This document shows, one piece after another, positions 1 to 5,304 of a stretch of 21,355 nt of DNA. Under the pieces are notes generated by a model. It was not told the DNA's origin. It saw nothing but the letters and a program-made list of their open reading frames with translations, and did no database searches. A program made the position numbers and the translations under genes. The first letter of the stretch is position 1, and each line of letters starts with the position of its first letter. Source of the stretch: a virus; the IMG/VR virus record IMGVR_UViG_3300005096_000099, positions 1 to 21,355 of that record; one strand, given 5' to 3'.

Positions 1-1
1 G

Positions 2-61
2 GGGCTTGCCGGTGATGTCGCGTCAATTGAATTAGCCATTAGAACTATGGAGGGAAAATAA
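2..61 (+). CDS. 3' end of an upstream gene (partial)
   Basis: The second forward frame is open from the left edge and ends at TAA 59-61, giving a 19-residue tail GLAGDVASIELAIRTMEGK. The other frames close early. The stop lies one base before the next ATG at 63, and the SD of that next gene (GGAGGG, 49-54) is inside this tail, as expected for a tightly packed operon. The piece is too short to assign a function. It is called a real gene end because of its position and spacing only. Confidence 0.5.
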   Translation, partial: GLAGDVASIELAIRTMEGK

Positions 62-62
62 G

Positions 63-374
63 ATGAGCAATAAAGGCGAAACAATGAATAAGCAGGCATT
101 CAATGAGCTATGCGCCAGCATCATGGGGTATGAAGTTACTATTAGCATGGCGATGGCATCTGTGGTTTTTCCTGATGAGCCTATGCCGCGTGAATATGAT
201 CCGTATGAAGATTTAAACCAGATGGCAGAAGTGGTTGAGAGGTTAGCAGATGATTGCGAGGAAGATTATTATCCTGTTGAGTTGGAAAAGTGTCTTCGTC
301 AAATATCAGAGCGAATACCAATCAAACAAGCCTTCCGCGCCTTCATCGAATCAACAGCAGGAGATAAGCAATGA
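63..374 (+). CDS. Small acidic phage protein, unknown function
   Basis: A 103-residue acidic protein. ATG 63 follows a GGAGGG stretch at about 8 nt, which favours this start; an in-frame ATG at 84 (beginning MNKQAF) preceded by AAAGGCG is a credible alternative and would give 96 residues. The central motif YDPYEDLNQMAEVVERL followed by a C-terminal AFRAFIES helix loosely resembles small phage ABA-sandwich-type proteins, where a 'YdP..D..a.wevve.l' block precedes a short C-terminal helix; this similarity is from memory and weak. Its stop overlaps the next ATG (ATGA at 371-374), so it belongs to a coupled chain of small early genes. No enzyme motif or membrane segment is visible. Confidence 0.7.
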   Translation: MSNKGETMNKQAFNELCASIMGYEVTISMAMASVVFPDEPMPREYDPYEDLNQMAEVVERLADDCEEDYYPVELEKCLRQISERIPIKQAFRAFIESTAGDKQ

Positions 375-589
375 TACAAGCAAGCCCACCACAGCTAAGA
401 TGGGATGAACGTGATGTTAACAGCATAATTACTGCCCCGTTTGTTATTGCTGGCGAAGGTAAGGCTCACGTCTTACAGCAGCTTCACTACGACTTCGAGA
501 TGATCTTTGAGAAAGGCGGTCCGCCAATGGAGCGTCGCACAGAGACATGGGTCGATGTACCTGTAAATAAATTGGATGATAAGCAATGA
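371..589 (+). CDS. Small phage protein, unknown function
   Basis: A 72-residue protein starting at the ATG inside the ATGA overlap with the preceding gene and ending in another ATGA overlap at 586-589. It contains GGPPMERRTETWVDVP near the C-terminus and ends in DDKQ, nearly the same last residues as its upstream neighbour (GDKQ), because the 12-bp junction sequence GATAAGCAATGA is repeated at both gene ends. No domain recognised. Translation most likely relies on coupling to the upstream gene because no independent strong SD precedes it. Confidence 0.65.
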   Translation: MIQASPPQLRWDERDVNSIITAPFVIAGEGKAHVLQQLHYDFEMIFEKGGPPMERRTETWVDVPVNKLDDKQ

Positions 590-759
590 GTGAATTTAAC
601 ATAGACGACAGAGCTGAGAAAATGGCTGAATATTTAGATGTAAGCGACAATAAGTCCATTGAATACATTAAGGATAACTTAACATTAGCGTTTGCTAGTG
701 GCGAGATAAGCGCGCTCAAAGGCAGTATTAATAGGATGGCAGGGGATAGCAATGAGTGA
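586..759 (+). CDS. Small phage protein of 57 aa, unknown function
   Basis: A 57-residue ORF beginning MSEFNIDDRAEK and ending RMAGDSNE. It fills exactly the gap between two neighbours: its ATG overlaps the upstream stop (ATGA 586-589) and its last codons overlap the next ATG at 752. It is acidic and probably helical (AEKMAEYLDV, SIEYIKDNL). No SD of its own is evident, which fits translational coupling. Function unknown. A minus-strand reading frame across the same bases is a shadow without an SD and against the operon direction. Confidence 0.65.
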   Translation: MSEFNIDDRAEKMAEYLDVSDNKSIEYIKDNLTLAFASGEISALKGSINRMAGDSNE

Positions 760-994
760 AGAAGAGCTGATAAAAGAAGTCGGCGAACTGGTTAAATCCC
801 CAGCTGAGACTTTCTATGATGATGAGATTAAGCCTATTTCAGTCGAAATCATCGCCATGGTACGCAGATCAGACCGCCAGAGGTTGAGGGTGGCAATAGA
901 AAACACAAAGCCGGAAGTTATTTTAGGTGGTGAGGGTTACATTTCACGCACAAGAATTTATAAAGCCGTTGATAGCGTACTAGGAGGTGAGTGA
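752..994 (+). CDS. Small phage protein of 80 aa, unknown function
   Basis: An 80-residue protein beginning MSEEELIKEVGEL. Its ATG lies 8 bases inside the preceding gene, with AGGGG (731-735 region) upstream as a possible SD. The N-terminus is an acidic helix. The middle has EIIAMVRRSDRQRL, and the C-terminus GGEGYISRTRIYKAVDSVLGGE looks like a compact alpha/beta end. The AGGAGG SD of the next gene lies inside its last codons and the stop TGA overlaps the next ATG, so the two are expressed together. No family recognised. Confidence 0.65.
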   Translation: MSEEELIKEVGELVKSPAETFYDDEIKPISVEIIAMVRRSDRQRLRVAIENTKPEVILGGEGYISRTRIYKAVDSVLGGE

Positions 995-1191
995 TGAGTG
1001 AAATAATACTAAAAGTTCAAGGTGGTAATAAGTGTGAGGGCTGCATGTTTCTTGATATTGACTTATTTGAAACTTATGTTGAGTGCTTATTATTTAATGC
1101 AAGGCTTGAATATACGAAGAAATATGGGGATATTGACATATCTACTATACAAAAGCATTCATCTTGCCCTACTGGTGGCGCTGATGAATAA
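994..1191 (+). CDS. Small four-cysteine protein, possible metal binder
   Basis: A 65-residue protein. ATG 994 is preferred over GTG 991 because the AGGAGG SD at 982-987 is 6 nt from the ATG but only 3 from the GTG. Cysteines at about residues 14, 17, 31 and 58 include one CxxC pair (KCEGC) and a late CP, so metal binding is possible, but spacing matches no zinc-finger class I can name. The stop TAA overlaps the following ATG region (1184), and the next gene is also Cys-rich, so the two may act together. Function unknown. Confidence 0.6.
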   Translation: MSEIILKVQGGNKCEGCMFLDIDLFETYVECLLFNARLEYTKKYGDIDISTIQKHSSCPTGGADE

Positions 1192-1390
1192 ATGCAACTG
1201 CGACATGAGAACAAAGCTAGTTGGCGATGGATGTTCTGCATGTAATCCTGAGTTAGCCAGAGACATCGCCGTAGACAATGCCTTTGACGAGTGGTTCGAT
1301 AAAAATGGATTCAGCGAAGAACATCGGGAAATGTTTGATACTGTCTGGGTTAATGCTGTAGCGTGGAGTGATCGGCAGGAGAAATCATAA
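1184..1390 (+). CDS. Small N-terminal zinc-knuckle-like protein
   Basis: A 68-residue protein starting MNKCNCDMRTKLVGDGCSAC. Four cysteines (about residues 4, 6, 17, 20) make a CxC...CxxC cluster suggesting a small metal-binding knuckle. The rest (AVDNAFDEWFDKNGF, then a Trp-rich helix VWVNAVAW) resembles short C-terminal repeats often seen in enterobacterial phage hypothetical proteins that contain 'W....G'. The longer upstream part of this frame (from 1022) overlaps the preceding gene and lacks an SD, so ATG 1184 was chosen; it overlaps the upstream stop by 8 bases. The stop TAA shares its last A with the next ATG (TAATG). Confidence 0.6.
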   Translation: MNKCNCDMRTKLVGDGCSACNPELARDIAVDNAFDEWFDKNGFSEEHREMFDTVWVNAVAWSDRQEKS

Positions 1391-1464
1391 TGGGCGCACT
1401 AATCTTACTCGGCCCCGTTGTTGGCTTGCTTGCGATAATAGCTCTAGCCGTTATCTTTGATTAA
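1390..1464 (+). CDS. 24-aa single-span membrane micropeptide
   Basis: A 24-codon ORF, MGALILLGPVVGLLAIIALA plus VIFD, that is almost wholly hydrophobic and would form one transmembrane helix with an acidic C-terminal end. The TAATG overlap with the upstream gene gives it a built-in route of translation by reinitiation; SD-like AGGAGAAA lies at 1378-1385. Such micro-membrane proteins are common in phage early operons, where some modify host membrane enzymes, but no role can be inferred here. Its small size means chance cannot be excluded, though the overlap and composition argue for a real gene. Confidence 0.45.
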   Translation: MGALILLGPVVGLLAIIALAVIFD

Positions 1465-1940
1465 TTTGCAGGTTGTGGATAATCAGTATAAACTAGCAGG
1501 CAACAAAAAGGCCAACACGCGATGTGCTGACCAATTTGTACCGGTAGAATCTGTTTTGAAGGCGGAGGGTACCGATAAGCGAATTGTAACACTCCTTATC
1601 GTAAATTCCAACACCATCAGTAAATACTTATCTATCGCGTTGTCATACGACACCTGCGGGGCTTGCTGTGCCTTCTAAAATGATTAGCATGGAATAATAA
1701 TAATTATGTGTGCGCTTGATGACCGGCGCAATAAGCTGAAAGATAAAATCTGCGTTAATGTTGGAGCCAAGGGTGAGTTGACCGCTCAATAGGATATTGA
1801 AAGGTGCAGAATAATTTACATGATTTAGATATATGGATGTAGTAAGAAAGACCATAGCTTATAGATTTGTAGCGTAGCCTGAATGCAGGGTATCCAACAA
1901 ACGGTCTAATGATACCTATTATTAAAATAAAGGTGAAAAC
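1465..1940. other. 476-base stretch with no convincing gene
   Basis: No reading frame here has both an SD and a sensible start. A 73-codon frame (1457-1678) would need a TTG start inside the upstream micropeptide and gives an unpatterned protein. A 28-codon frame from ATG near 1706 has no SD. The stretch contains an inverted repeat CGATAAG (1573-1579) / CTTATCG (1595-1601) with a 15-nt loop. AT-rich sequence and an AAAGGTG SD just before 1941 suggest that the end of the region carries the leader of the next gene. It may hold a promoter, an untranslated RNA or decayed genes; none can be shown. Confidence 0.4.
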
Positions 1941-2201
1941 ATGAATAATTTAACAATCGATCAATGGTGTTCTTTAAGATCGGGTCTTGATGAATCGTTT
2001 AATATGAATGCTTTTGATATAGAAGACGCGGGATTTAGAGAGATGTTTAGGCAGGAAAACGGGCTGCATACTTATGAAAATTTAGGGAAAAAAGGACGCT
2101 GGGTATGCGCAAAAGACAGTTTTAGAGGCCATGGAGAAACAATACGTGTTGCTGAAATAGGTTTAATAACCAAACTTTATGAAGTAGAAACTAATTTATG
2201 A
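1941..2201 (+). CDS. Small phage protein of 86 aa, unknown function
   Basis: An 86-residue protein beginning MNNLTIDQWCSLRSGL. The start is well supported: AAAGGTG sits 6 nt before ATG 1941. The protein is mixed in charge, has a single central GKKGRWVCAKDSF segment that looks like a beta hairpin, and no recognisable domain. It is the first gene after a 476-base gene-free stretch, so it probably opens a new transcription unit. Its TGA overlaps the start of the replication-like gene (ATGA 2198-2201), which links the two in expression. Confidence 0.7.
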   Translation: MNNLTIDQWCSLRSGLDESFNMNAFDIEDAGFREMFRQENGLHTYENLGKKGRWVCAKDSFRGHGETIRVAEIGLITKLYEVETNL

Positions 2202-2698
2202 AACCAACTAAAGCAGAAGAAGAGCAGGTACAAAATTGGTTCAAGTCAGAATTCTGGCCGCTGTATCCTTCATCATTTTGCAGGTCAGGCAAAGGCTCAA
2301 GGGCTAAAGCTATGATTTCAATGGTGAAGTACAACCCTGATAAGGATGAGCAGACGCGGATTATGGGTAATCTGAAAGCGCAGATTAAGTCAGACAGGTC
2401 GAATCCAGACAGGCTGTATTGGTCGATAGGCTTAACTTATGTGAATAATCGCATGTGGGACGATGAAATAGAATCAGCCACAGAGATTAAAGAGCGCCAG
2501 ATAGCTAAGAAATGCAACGTTGATGGATGTCATAACGATGTCCACGGCGATATGTACACTCAATGCAGCCAGCACATGCCGAATAACTTTGATGGAAAAC
2601 TTCGTGCAGCATGGAAGAAAACAGGGCTGAACCGGAAAAGCCCTAATTTAGCAGAAGAGTGCAGAACCTATTGTAAGAACCGTGGTTATTTAATTTAA
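2198..2698 (+). CDS. Replication-associated-like protein with Cys/His cluster
   Basis: A 166-residue protein. The N-terminal part (residues 12-90) has FKSEFWPLYPSS, then GKGSRAKA, an evenly spaced helical stretch, and WDDE at about 87-90. This order ('FW..YP...GKg.A..A...' followed some 50 residues later by 'W.DE') is seen in C-terminal modules of phage replication-initiation or primosome-loader-like proteins. The second half has C106-x4-C111, C123-x2-H126, a likely zinc-binding cluster, then a basic tail. It starts in an ATGA overlap with the upstream gene. A DNA-replication role is inferred from motif order and early position, not from a clear catalytic motif; a general DNA-binding accessory protein is equally possible. 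Confidence 0.5.
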   Translation: MKPTKAEEEQVQNWFKSEFWPLYPSSFCRSGKGSRAKAMISMVKYNPDKDEQTRIMGNLKAQIKSDRSNPDRLYWSIGLTYVNNRMWDDEIESATEIKERQIAKKCNVDGCHNDVHGDMYTQCSQHMPNNFDGKLRAAWKKTGLNRKSPNLAEECRTYCKNRGYLI

Positions 2699-2709
2699 GA
2701 GAGGTTGAT

Positions 2710-2979
2710 ATGATGAGTGGCAAGGAAATTAAAAAAGATGAGTTTCTTAAAAAGTATGGCGAGGTAGAGGTTACATTTAGTGAATATTATAAATTCTCAT
2801 TCTCATATAGAGGTAAAATAGGTGATATTGATCTGTATGTGTCATTTGGCGGGAGCGCGGAAGATATTTACCGTGATACTGTTAAAAACAATGAGTCGAT
2901 GAAAATATCACAGCTTGATATAAATTACGGGACGGCAAGCAAAGACGGCAGAATTATGGAAACGTTTTACGGGTTTTAA
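2710..2979 (+). CDS. Small beta-rich protein, unknown function
   Basis: An 89-residue protein beginning MMSGKEIKKDEF. ATG 2710 and ATG 2713 are adjacent; GAGAGG at 2699-2704 serves either. The sequence alternates short beta-like runs (VEVTFSEYYKFSFSYR, DIDLYVSFGG) and ends ETFYGF, suggesting a compact beta protein. No family recognised and no cysteines. It lies 11 bases after the replication-like gene and 11 before the next gene, so it is probably in the same operon. Confidence 0.65.
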   Translation: MMSGKEIKKDEFLKKYGEVEVTFSEYYKFSFSYRGKIGDIDLYVSFGGSAEDIYRDTVKNNESMKISQLDINYGTASKDGRIMETFYGF

Positions 2980-2990
2980 TAGGAAAAGAA

Positions 2991-3272
2991 ATGAGCAGAA
3001 GCAGCCCAATATCCATCACCACCAAAGACGACAACGGCGAATTAACAACCCACGGAGTCACAGGATGGTCGAAGATCACCGGAAAGTCAGACTATGCGAT
3101 AAGGCGTGATTATAAGCTAAAGCAGTGCGGCGCAAGGATAACGATGCGACAAGTAGTTGGTTTGGATAGCTGTGACATATCAGAATCAGCAAAGGCGATA
3201 AAGGTATTGACGGTGAAGGATAAGATTATCATGGCGCATTTGGCGCGGTGTTTGGTATGTCCCCGCCAATAA
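2991..3272 (+). CDS. Putative small DNA-binding (HTH-like) protein
   Basis: A 93-residue protein with AGGAAAAG about 6 nt upstream of ATG 2991. After an N-terminal strand-like segment (PISITTKDDNGELTTHG), VTGWSKITGKSDYAIRRDY reads as a helix-turn-helix: a Trp-led helix, a G turn, and a basic recognition helix, followed by ITMRQVVGLD. Small phage proteins with 'G...WA...G.s...I..R...' patterns commonly contain this type of HTH. The end RCLVCPRQ holds a CxxC pair. A regulator or DNA-binding accessory role is inferred; no partner or operator is visible. Confidence 0.5.
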   Translation: MSRSSPISITTKDDNGELTTHGVTGWSKITGKSDYAIRRDYKLKQCGARITMRQVVGLDSCDISESAKAIKVLTVKDKIIMAHLARCLVCPRQ

Positions 3273-3276
3273 TAAG

Positions 3277-3303
3277 CTGACGCGCGGCTTAATGCGTGGT
3301 CAG
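3277..3303 (+). terminator. Imperfect hairpin after the 2991-3272 gene
   Basis: CTGAC (3277-3281) pairs with GTCAG (3299-3303), and CGC/GCG pair inside after a small internal mismatch, around a loop of about 8 nt. It starts 4 bases after a stop codon. There is no U-tract, so it would be at best a weak or factor-dependent terminator or a processing site. Confidence 0.25.
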
Positions 3304-3345
3304 ACTTAATTTACTTGTTATGTGTTAGCAATTAAGGGGAATAAT

Positions 3346-3660
3346 ATGACAAAAGATGAAATAAAAAAATGGATAGAAGGGTACAAACATGAGCAGAAAG
3401 TATTATTAAGATTGATAAGAAAGCTAAATGGCCTGACTGCTAGTAAGTTTGACCAGCTTTATGAAGGAAGGGAATACAGAAAAAGAATGAAGATTAGTTC
3501 ACGTGGTATTTCTGGTGATTCTTTTTTATTAGGTCTTGGGTCAAACGGAATGAATATGTGGGCTGAAAACCTTGATTTATTACAGCACATGGTAGCCATT
3601 GATTTAGTCGATACTAAAAGGAAGGGTGGCGGTGAGATTGTCTATATTTTAAACACATAA
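3346..3660 (+). CDS. Small basic phage protein, unknown function
   Basis: A 104-residue protein beginning MTKDEIKKWIEGYKHEQKVL. AAGGGGA sits 5 nt before ATG 3346, so this start is preferred to a GTG 24 bases upstream. The N-terminal 40 residues form a charged amphipathic helix with possible coiled-coil character. The central SSRGISGDSFLLGLGSNGMN is glycine/serine-rich, and the tail KRKGGGEIVYILNT is basic then hydrophobic. No catalytic motif recognised. A putative promoter follows its stop by 32 bases, so it may be the last gene of its unit. Confidence 0.65.
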   Translation: MTKDEIKKWIEGYKHEQKVLLRLIRKLNGLTASKFDQLYEGREYRKRMKISSRGISGDSFLLGLGSNGMNMWAENLDLLQHMVAIDLVDTKRKGGGEIVYILNT

Positions 3661-3692
3661 ACCACGTTTACATACCTAATAAATCGCAATAA

Positions 3693-3701
3693 TGCTATAA
3701 T
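3693..3701 (+). promoter_or_regulatory. Extended -10 promoter element TGCTATAAT
   Basis: A perfect sigma70-type extended -10 (TGnTATAAT) at 3693-3701. Transcription would begin near 3707-3708, leaving about five bases before ATG 3713 and excluding the GGAGG at 3703-3707 from the message. Either the true start codon is ATG 3728 (with AAAGG upstream, 3717-3720) or the mRNA is nearly leaderless. No good -35 is visible, which extended -10 promoters do not need. Confidence 0.5.
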
Positions 3702-3712
3702 TGGAGGTAGAG

Positions 3713-3886
3713 ATGAAAGGTATTATCATGGCAGCAATAGATTACGAATTATCAGAAAACGCAACTGATTTACTTCTTGACGACTATATTGATTATGAGA
3801 TAGTCGATTGCAAACCGCCGATAGACGATGGTGAAGATAGACCAAGACGCGGCAAGAAAGGAAAGTATATAAAGGACTGGCAATAG
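3713..3886 (+). CDS. Small protein with RRGKKGKY tail, paralogue A
   Basis: A 57-residue protein from ATG 3713 (SD GGAGG 5 nt upstream); ATG 3728, with AAAGG before it, would give 52 residues and fits the putative promoter better. The N-terminal two-thirds is strongly acidic (LLLDDYIDYEIVD). The C-terminus CKPPIDDGEDRPRRGKKGKY followed by IKDWQ is basic and matches the end of the gene at 4202-4387 almost position by position. The acidic body with a short basic tail suggests a nucleic-acid- or protein-binding adaptor, but no function is known to me. The pair probably arose by duplication. Confidence 0.6.
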   Translation: MKGIIMAAIDYELSENATDLLLDDYIDYEIVDCKPPIDDGEDRPRRGKKGKYIKDWQ

Positions 3887-3918
3887 CCACAGACCACCAT
3901 AAAACCCTGTTATAAGCC

Positions 3919-3938
3919 CCGCTAAGCGATTTAAGCGG
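3919..3938 (+). other. Small hairpin downstream of paralogue A
   Basis: CCGCT (3919-3923) and AGCGG (3934-3938) form a 5-bp stem with a 10-nt loop, 33 bases after the stop of the preceding gene. It is followed by CAAATAGG rather than a T-run, so a terminator function is doubtful. It lies in the 113-base gap between two genes, which is otherwise unremarkable apart from a GGCTAGGCAGGCAGG run. Confidence 0.25.
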
Positions 3939-3974
3939 CAAATAGGCGCATCAGGCTAGGCAGGCAGGTAAAAC

Positions 3975-3985
3975 GCGCAGAGAGG
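3975..3985 (+). repeat. Direct repeat GCGCAGAGAGG, copy 1 (gene leader)
   Basis: The 11-mer GCGCAGAGAGG occurs here and again at 4183-4193. Both copies are followed after two bases by TATA and then by a start codon (ATG 4000 and ATG 4202). It contains a usable SD (AGAGG). The duplication of a leader, together with the duplicated gene tails at 3713-3886 and 4202-4387, points to local duplication of small gene cassettes. Confidence 0.5.
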
Positions 3986-3999
3986 ACTATATAAACACA

Positions 4000-4182
4000 A
4001 TGTTTTCAGTTATTTTATTACTAATTTCTTTATTATTTTTTAAGATTGGTTGGGATATATTCTGTTGTAGTCGCGGTTATCATAAATTAAATCGTGAGCA
4101 GCAGAAGCTAAATTACCCATTAGAAGAATTGCATGATATTGGGAATCCTTTTTGCAGGTATAAGGGTAGGTGTAATTTTTAG
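4000..4182 (+). CDS. Small single-span membrane protein
   Basis: A 60-residue protein whose first 20 residues, MFSVILLLISLLFFKIGWDI, form one transmembrane segment or uncleaved signal anchor. The remainder is polar and cytoplasmic or periplasmic (FCCSRGYHKLNREQQKLN...) with four cysteines, two adjacent (FCC) and two near the end (FCRYKGRC). The AGAGG in the leader repeat is about 14 nt from ATG 4000, longer than ideal, so expression may be low. No family recognised. Lies between the two RRGKKGKY paralogues. Confidence 0.5.
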   Translation: MFSVILLLISLLFFKIGWDIFCCSRGYHKLNREQQKLNYPLEELHDIGNPFCRYKGRCNF

Positions 4183-4193
4183 GCGCAGAGAGG
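4183..4193 (+). repeat. Direct repeat GCGCAGAGAGG, copy 2 (gene leader)
   Basis: Second copy of the 11-mer at 3975-3985, immediately after the stop codon of the membrane protein and 8 bases before ATG 4202, where its AGAGG is a well-placed SD. Confidence 0.5.
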
Positions 4194-4201
4194 CGTATAG
4201 A

Positions 4202-4387
4202 ATGAAACGTATAAATGAGCTAACAGAAGAGCAAGTTAAGCCACATGGTACAGAAAGCGATACCTACATCCTCTATATGGAGGAGAGGGAGGCTGATGAA
4301 TATGAATCATGTCAGCCATCAGTAAACGATGGTGACGACAGGGGTAGGCGCGGAAAGAAAGGTAAATACCTGAAGGATTGGGAATAA
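4202..4387 (+). CDS. Small protein with RRGKKGKY tail, paralogue B
   Basis: A 61-residue protein beginning MKRINELTEEQVK; AGAGG at 4189-4193 is 8 nt from ATG 4202, so the longer upstream extension of this frame, which overlaps the membrane gene, was rejected. It has an acidic middle (YMEEREADEYE) and the C-terminus CQPSVNDGDDRGRRGKKGKY then LKDWE. This matches paralogue A at the Cys, Pro, DG, DR, RRGKKGKY, K, D and W positions, while the N-terminal halves differ. This suggests the tail is the functional, conserved part. It is the last plus-strand gene before the convergent minus-strand operon; no clear terminator separates them. Confidence 0.6.
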   Translation: MKRINELTEEQVKPHGTESDTYILYMEEREADEYESCQPSVNDGDDRGRRGKKGKYLKDWE

Positions 4388-4427
4388 TAGAAAGCCCATA
4401 GGCAGCAAAGCCACCTACAGGCATAGA

Positions 4428-4625
4428 CTACTTCTTCTTTCTACCACGCAAAGCCAGCTTAAGATGCCTAAGTCTCCCATCATTCATGTTTCGATGTGAT
4501 TCTGATTCAGGATTGCGTAGCCAGGATATAACCGTGAACTCCTCACAGCAAAGAATATCCGCAACATCTTTCGAGGTTAGCTTGTAATCACGCTTGATCT
4601 GGCGTAATTTGTCGGCGTTGTTCAT
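4428..4625 (-). CDS. Small HTH transcriptional regulator
   Basis: A 65-residue protein beginning MNNADKLRQIKRDYKLTSKD. The start at 4625 is chosen because it forms an ATGA overlap with the upstream gene (4622-4625); a 16-codon N-terminal extension would overlap that gene further. KLTSKDVADILCCEEFTVISWL reads as a Cro/CI-type helix-turn-helix (helix, VADIL turn, recognition helix TVISWL). It continues with RNPES.SHR.M.D.RL..LK, a pattern typical of small phage HTH proteins of this class, and ends in a basic RGRKKK tail. It is the last gene of the minus operon and may regulate the divergent promoters near 6400-6500. Confidence 0.6.
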   Translation of the reverse strand: MNNADKLRQIKRDYKLTSKDVADILCCEEFTVISWLRNPESESHRNMNDGRLRHLKLALRGRKKK

Positions 4626-4843
4626 TTCTTGGCCTGCTTGACGTAGTCGAAACAGTTTAGATTGCTGCTCCATACGAAATTGTGTAAATTCCGAGGATGA
4701 TTATTTGGCAGAATGTACTTAATCGTATCAACAAGGGTTTTATATTTATCAATAGACTTAACTGCTATAATGGTTCCCTCTGATAAGTGTTGAGTAATAT
4801 CATAATCTTCATCAACCTGATTATTCCGTCTAAGTAATATCAT
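4622..4843 (-). CDS. Small phage protein of 73 aa, unknown function
   Basis: A 73-residue protein beginning MILLRRNNQVDEDYDI. Its ATG (4843) is one base from the upstream stop at 4845 and no strong SD is present, so it is probably translated by coupling. It ends in an ATGA overlap with the HTH gene. Mixed composition, with TIIAVKSIDKYKTLVDTIKY in the middle suggesting beta-alpha structure and a C-terminal ProAsnHis-rich segment. No family recognised. Position next to the HTH suggests a partner or cargo of the same operon. Confidence 0.55.
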   Translation of the reverse strand: MILLRRNNQVDEDYDITQHLSEGTIIAVKSIDKYKTLVDTIKYILPNNHPRNLHNFVWSSNLNCFDYVKQAKK

Positions 4844-4844
4844 A

Positions 4845-5021
4845 TTAAAGCCCCGATTGCTTCTGTAGCATAGCCGGTAAATTCCCCGTAGTCACATCGA
4901 CCACCGACTGATTGATCGATCTAAGGAGCTGGCGTTTCTGCTTGTGCAGATGACGGAGTTTGGTTTTATCGGTGTACGGATTTAATTTAGCTATTGCTTC
5001 GTTCAATTCGCTCATATTCAT
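4845..5021 (-). CDS. Small basic helical protein of 58 aa
   Basis: A 58-residue protein reading MNMSELNEAIAKLNPYTDKT then KLRHLHKQKRQLLRSI and ending in MLQKQSGL. Its ATG (5021) lies in an ATGA overlap with the upstream gene (5018-5021), and its stop is one base from the next start, so it is embedded in a coupled gene chain. The middle is a strongly basic amphipathic helix suitable for nucleic-acid or protein contact. An internal ATG two codons in (5015) is an alternative start. No known family. Confidence 0.6.
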   Translation of the reverse strand: MNMSELNEAIAKLNPYTDKTKLRHLHKQKRQLLRSINQSVVDVTTGNLPAMLQKQSGL

Positions 5022-5248
5022 AAATCACCTTTTTTGTTTTCGTCAAGAAATTTGTATAGTTCATTAGTACAGTCTTTTATCATAAATCCTTTTAGCCTCT
5101 CCGCCACTTCATCCTGCATCTGGTGCGCTAAGTATGATATTTGCGTATCAACTTCTGAGCGCATTACTTCTTCTTCCGTGTTTTCAGGCGGCATAAGCCA
5201 TGATACGTGTGCGCTTATATCCACGATAAGCTTTCCTTTGTTGTTCAT
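5018..5248 (-). CDS. Small phage protein of 76 aa, unknown function
   Basis: A 76-residue acidic protein beginning MNNKGKLIVDISAHVSWLMP. AAAGGTGA is 4-5 nt upstream of ATG 5248, so the start is well supported. The N-terminus is a beta-strand pair, then a long acidic helix (EEEVMRSEVDTQISYLAHQM) and a charged tail ending NKKGDL. No catalytic motif. The plus-strand reading frame over the same bases is a shadow. Its stop overlaps the next gene. Confidence 0.65.
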   Translation of the reverse strand: MNNKGKLIVDISAHVSWLMPPENTEEEVMRSEVDTQISYLAHQMQDEVAERLKGFMIKDCTNELYKFLDENKKGDL

Positions 5249-5304
5249 ATATCACCTTTAATGTGTTATAATTCAGTTAGTTAATCGCTATTTTACAGCT
5301 TGGT

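Noticed and set aside
1022-1183. Upstream extension of the gene ending at 1390
   Set aside because: It overlaps the well-supported 994-1191 gene in another frame and has no SD for its GTG; the ATG at 1184 fits the operon better.
1457-1678. A 73-codon frame starting with TTG
   Set aside because: No SD, weak start inside another ORF, and no domain-like sequence.
3277-3303. Rho-independent terminator
   Set aside because: Stem is short with a mismatch and there is no T-run; kept only as a low-confidence hairpin.
4763-4771. TGCTATAAT promoter motif in plus orientation
   Set aside because: It lies inside a minus-strand coding region with no plus gene downstream; not annotated as a promoter, although mentioned as possible antisense start.
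5034-5261. A plus-strand 75-codon frame opposite the 5018-5248 gene
   Set aside because: Ser-rich shadow of a minus-strand gene that has a strong SD and coupling.
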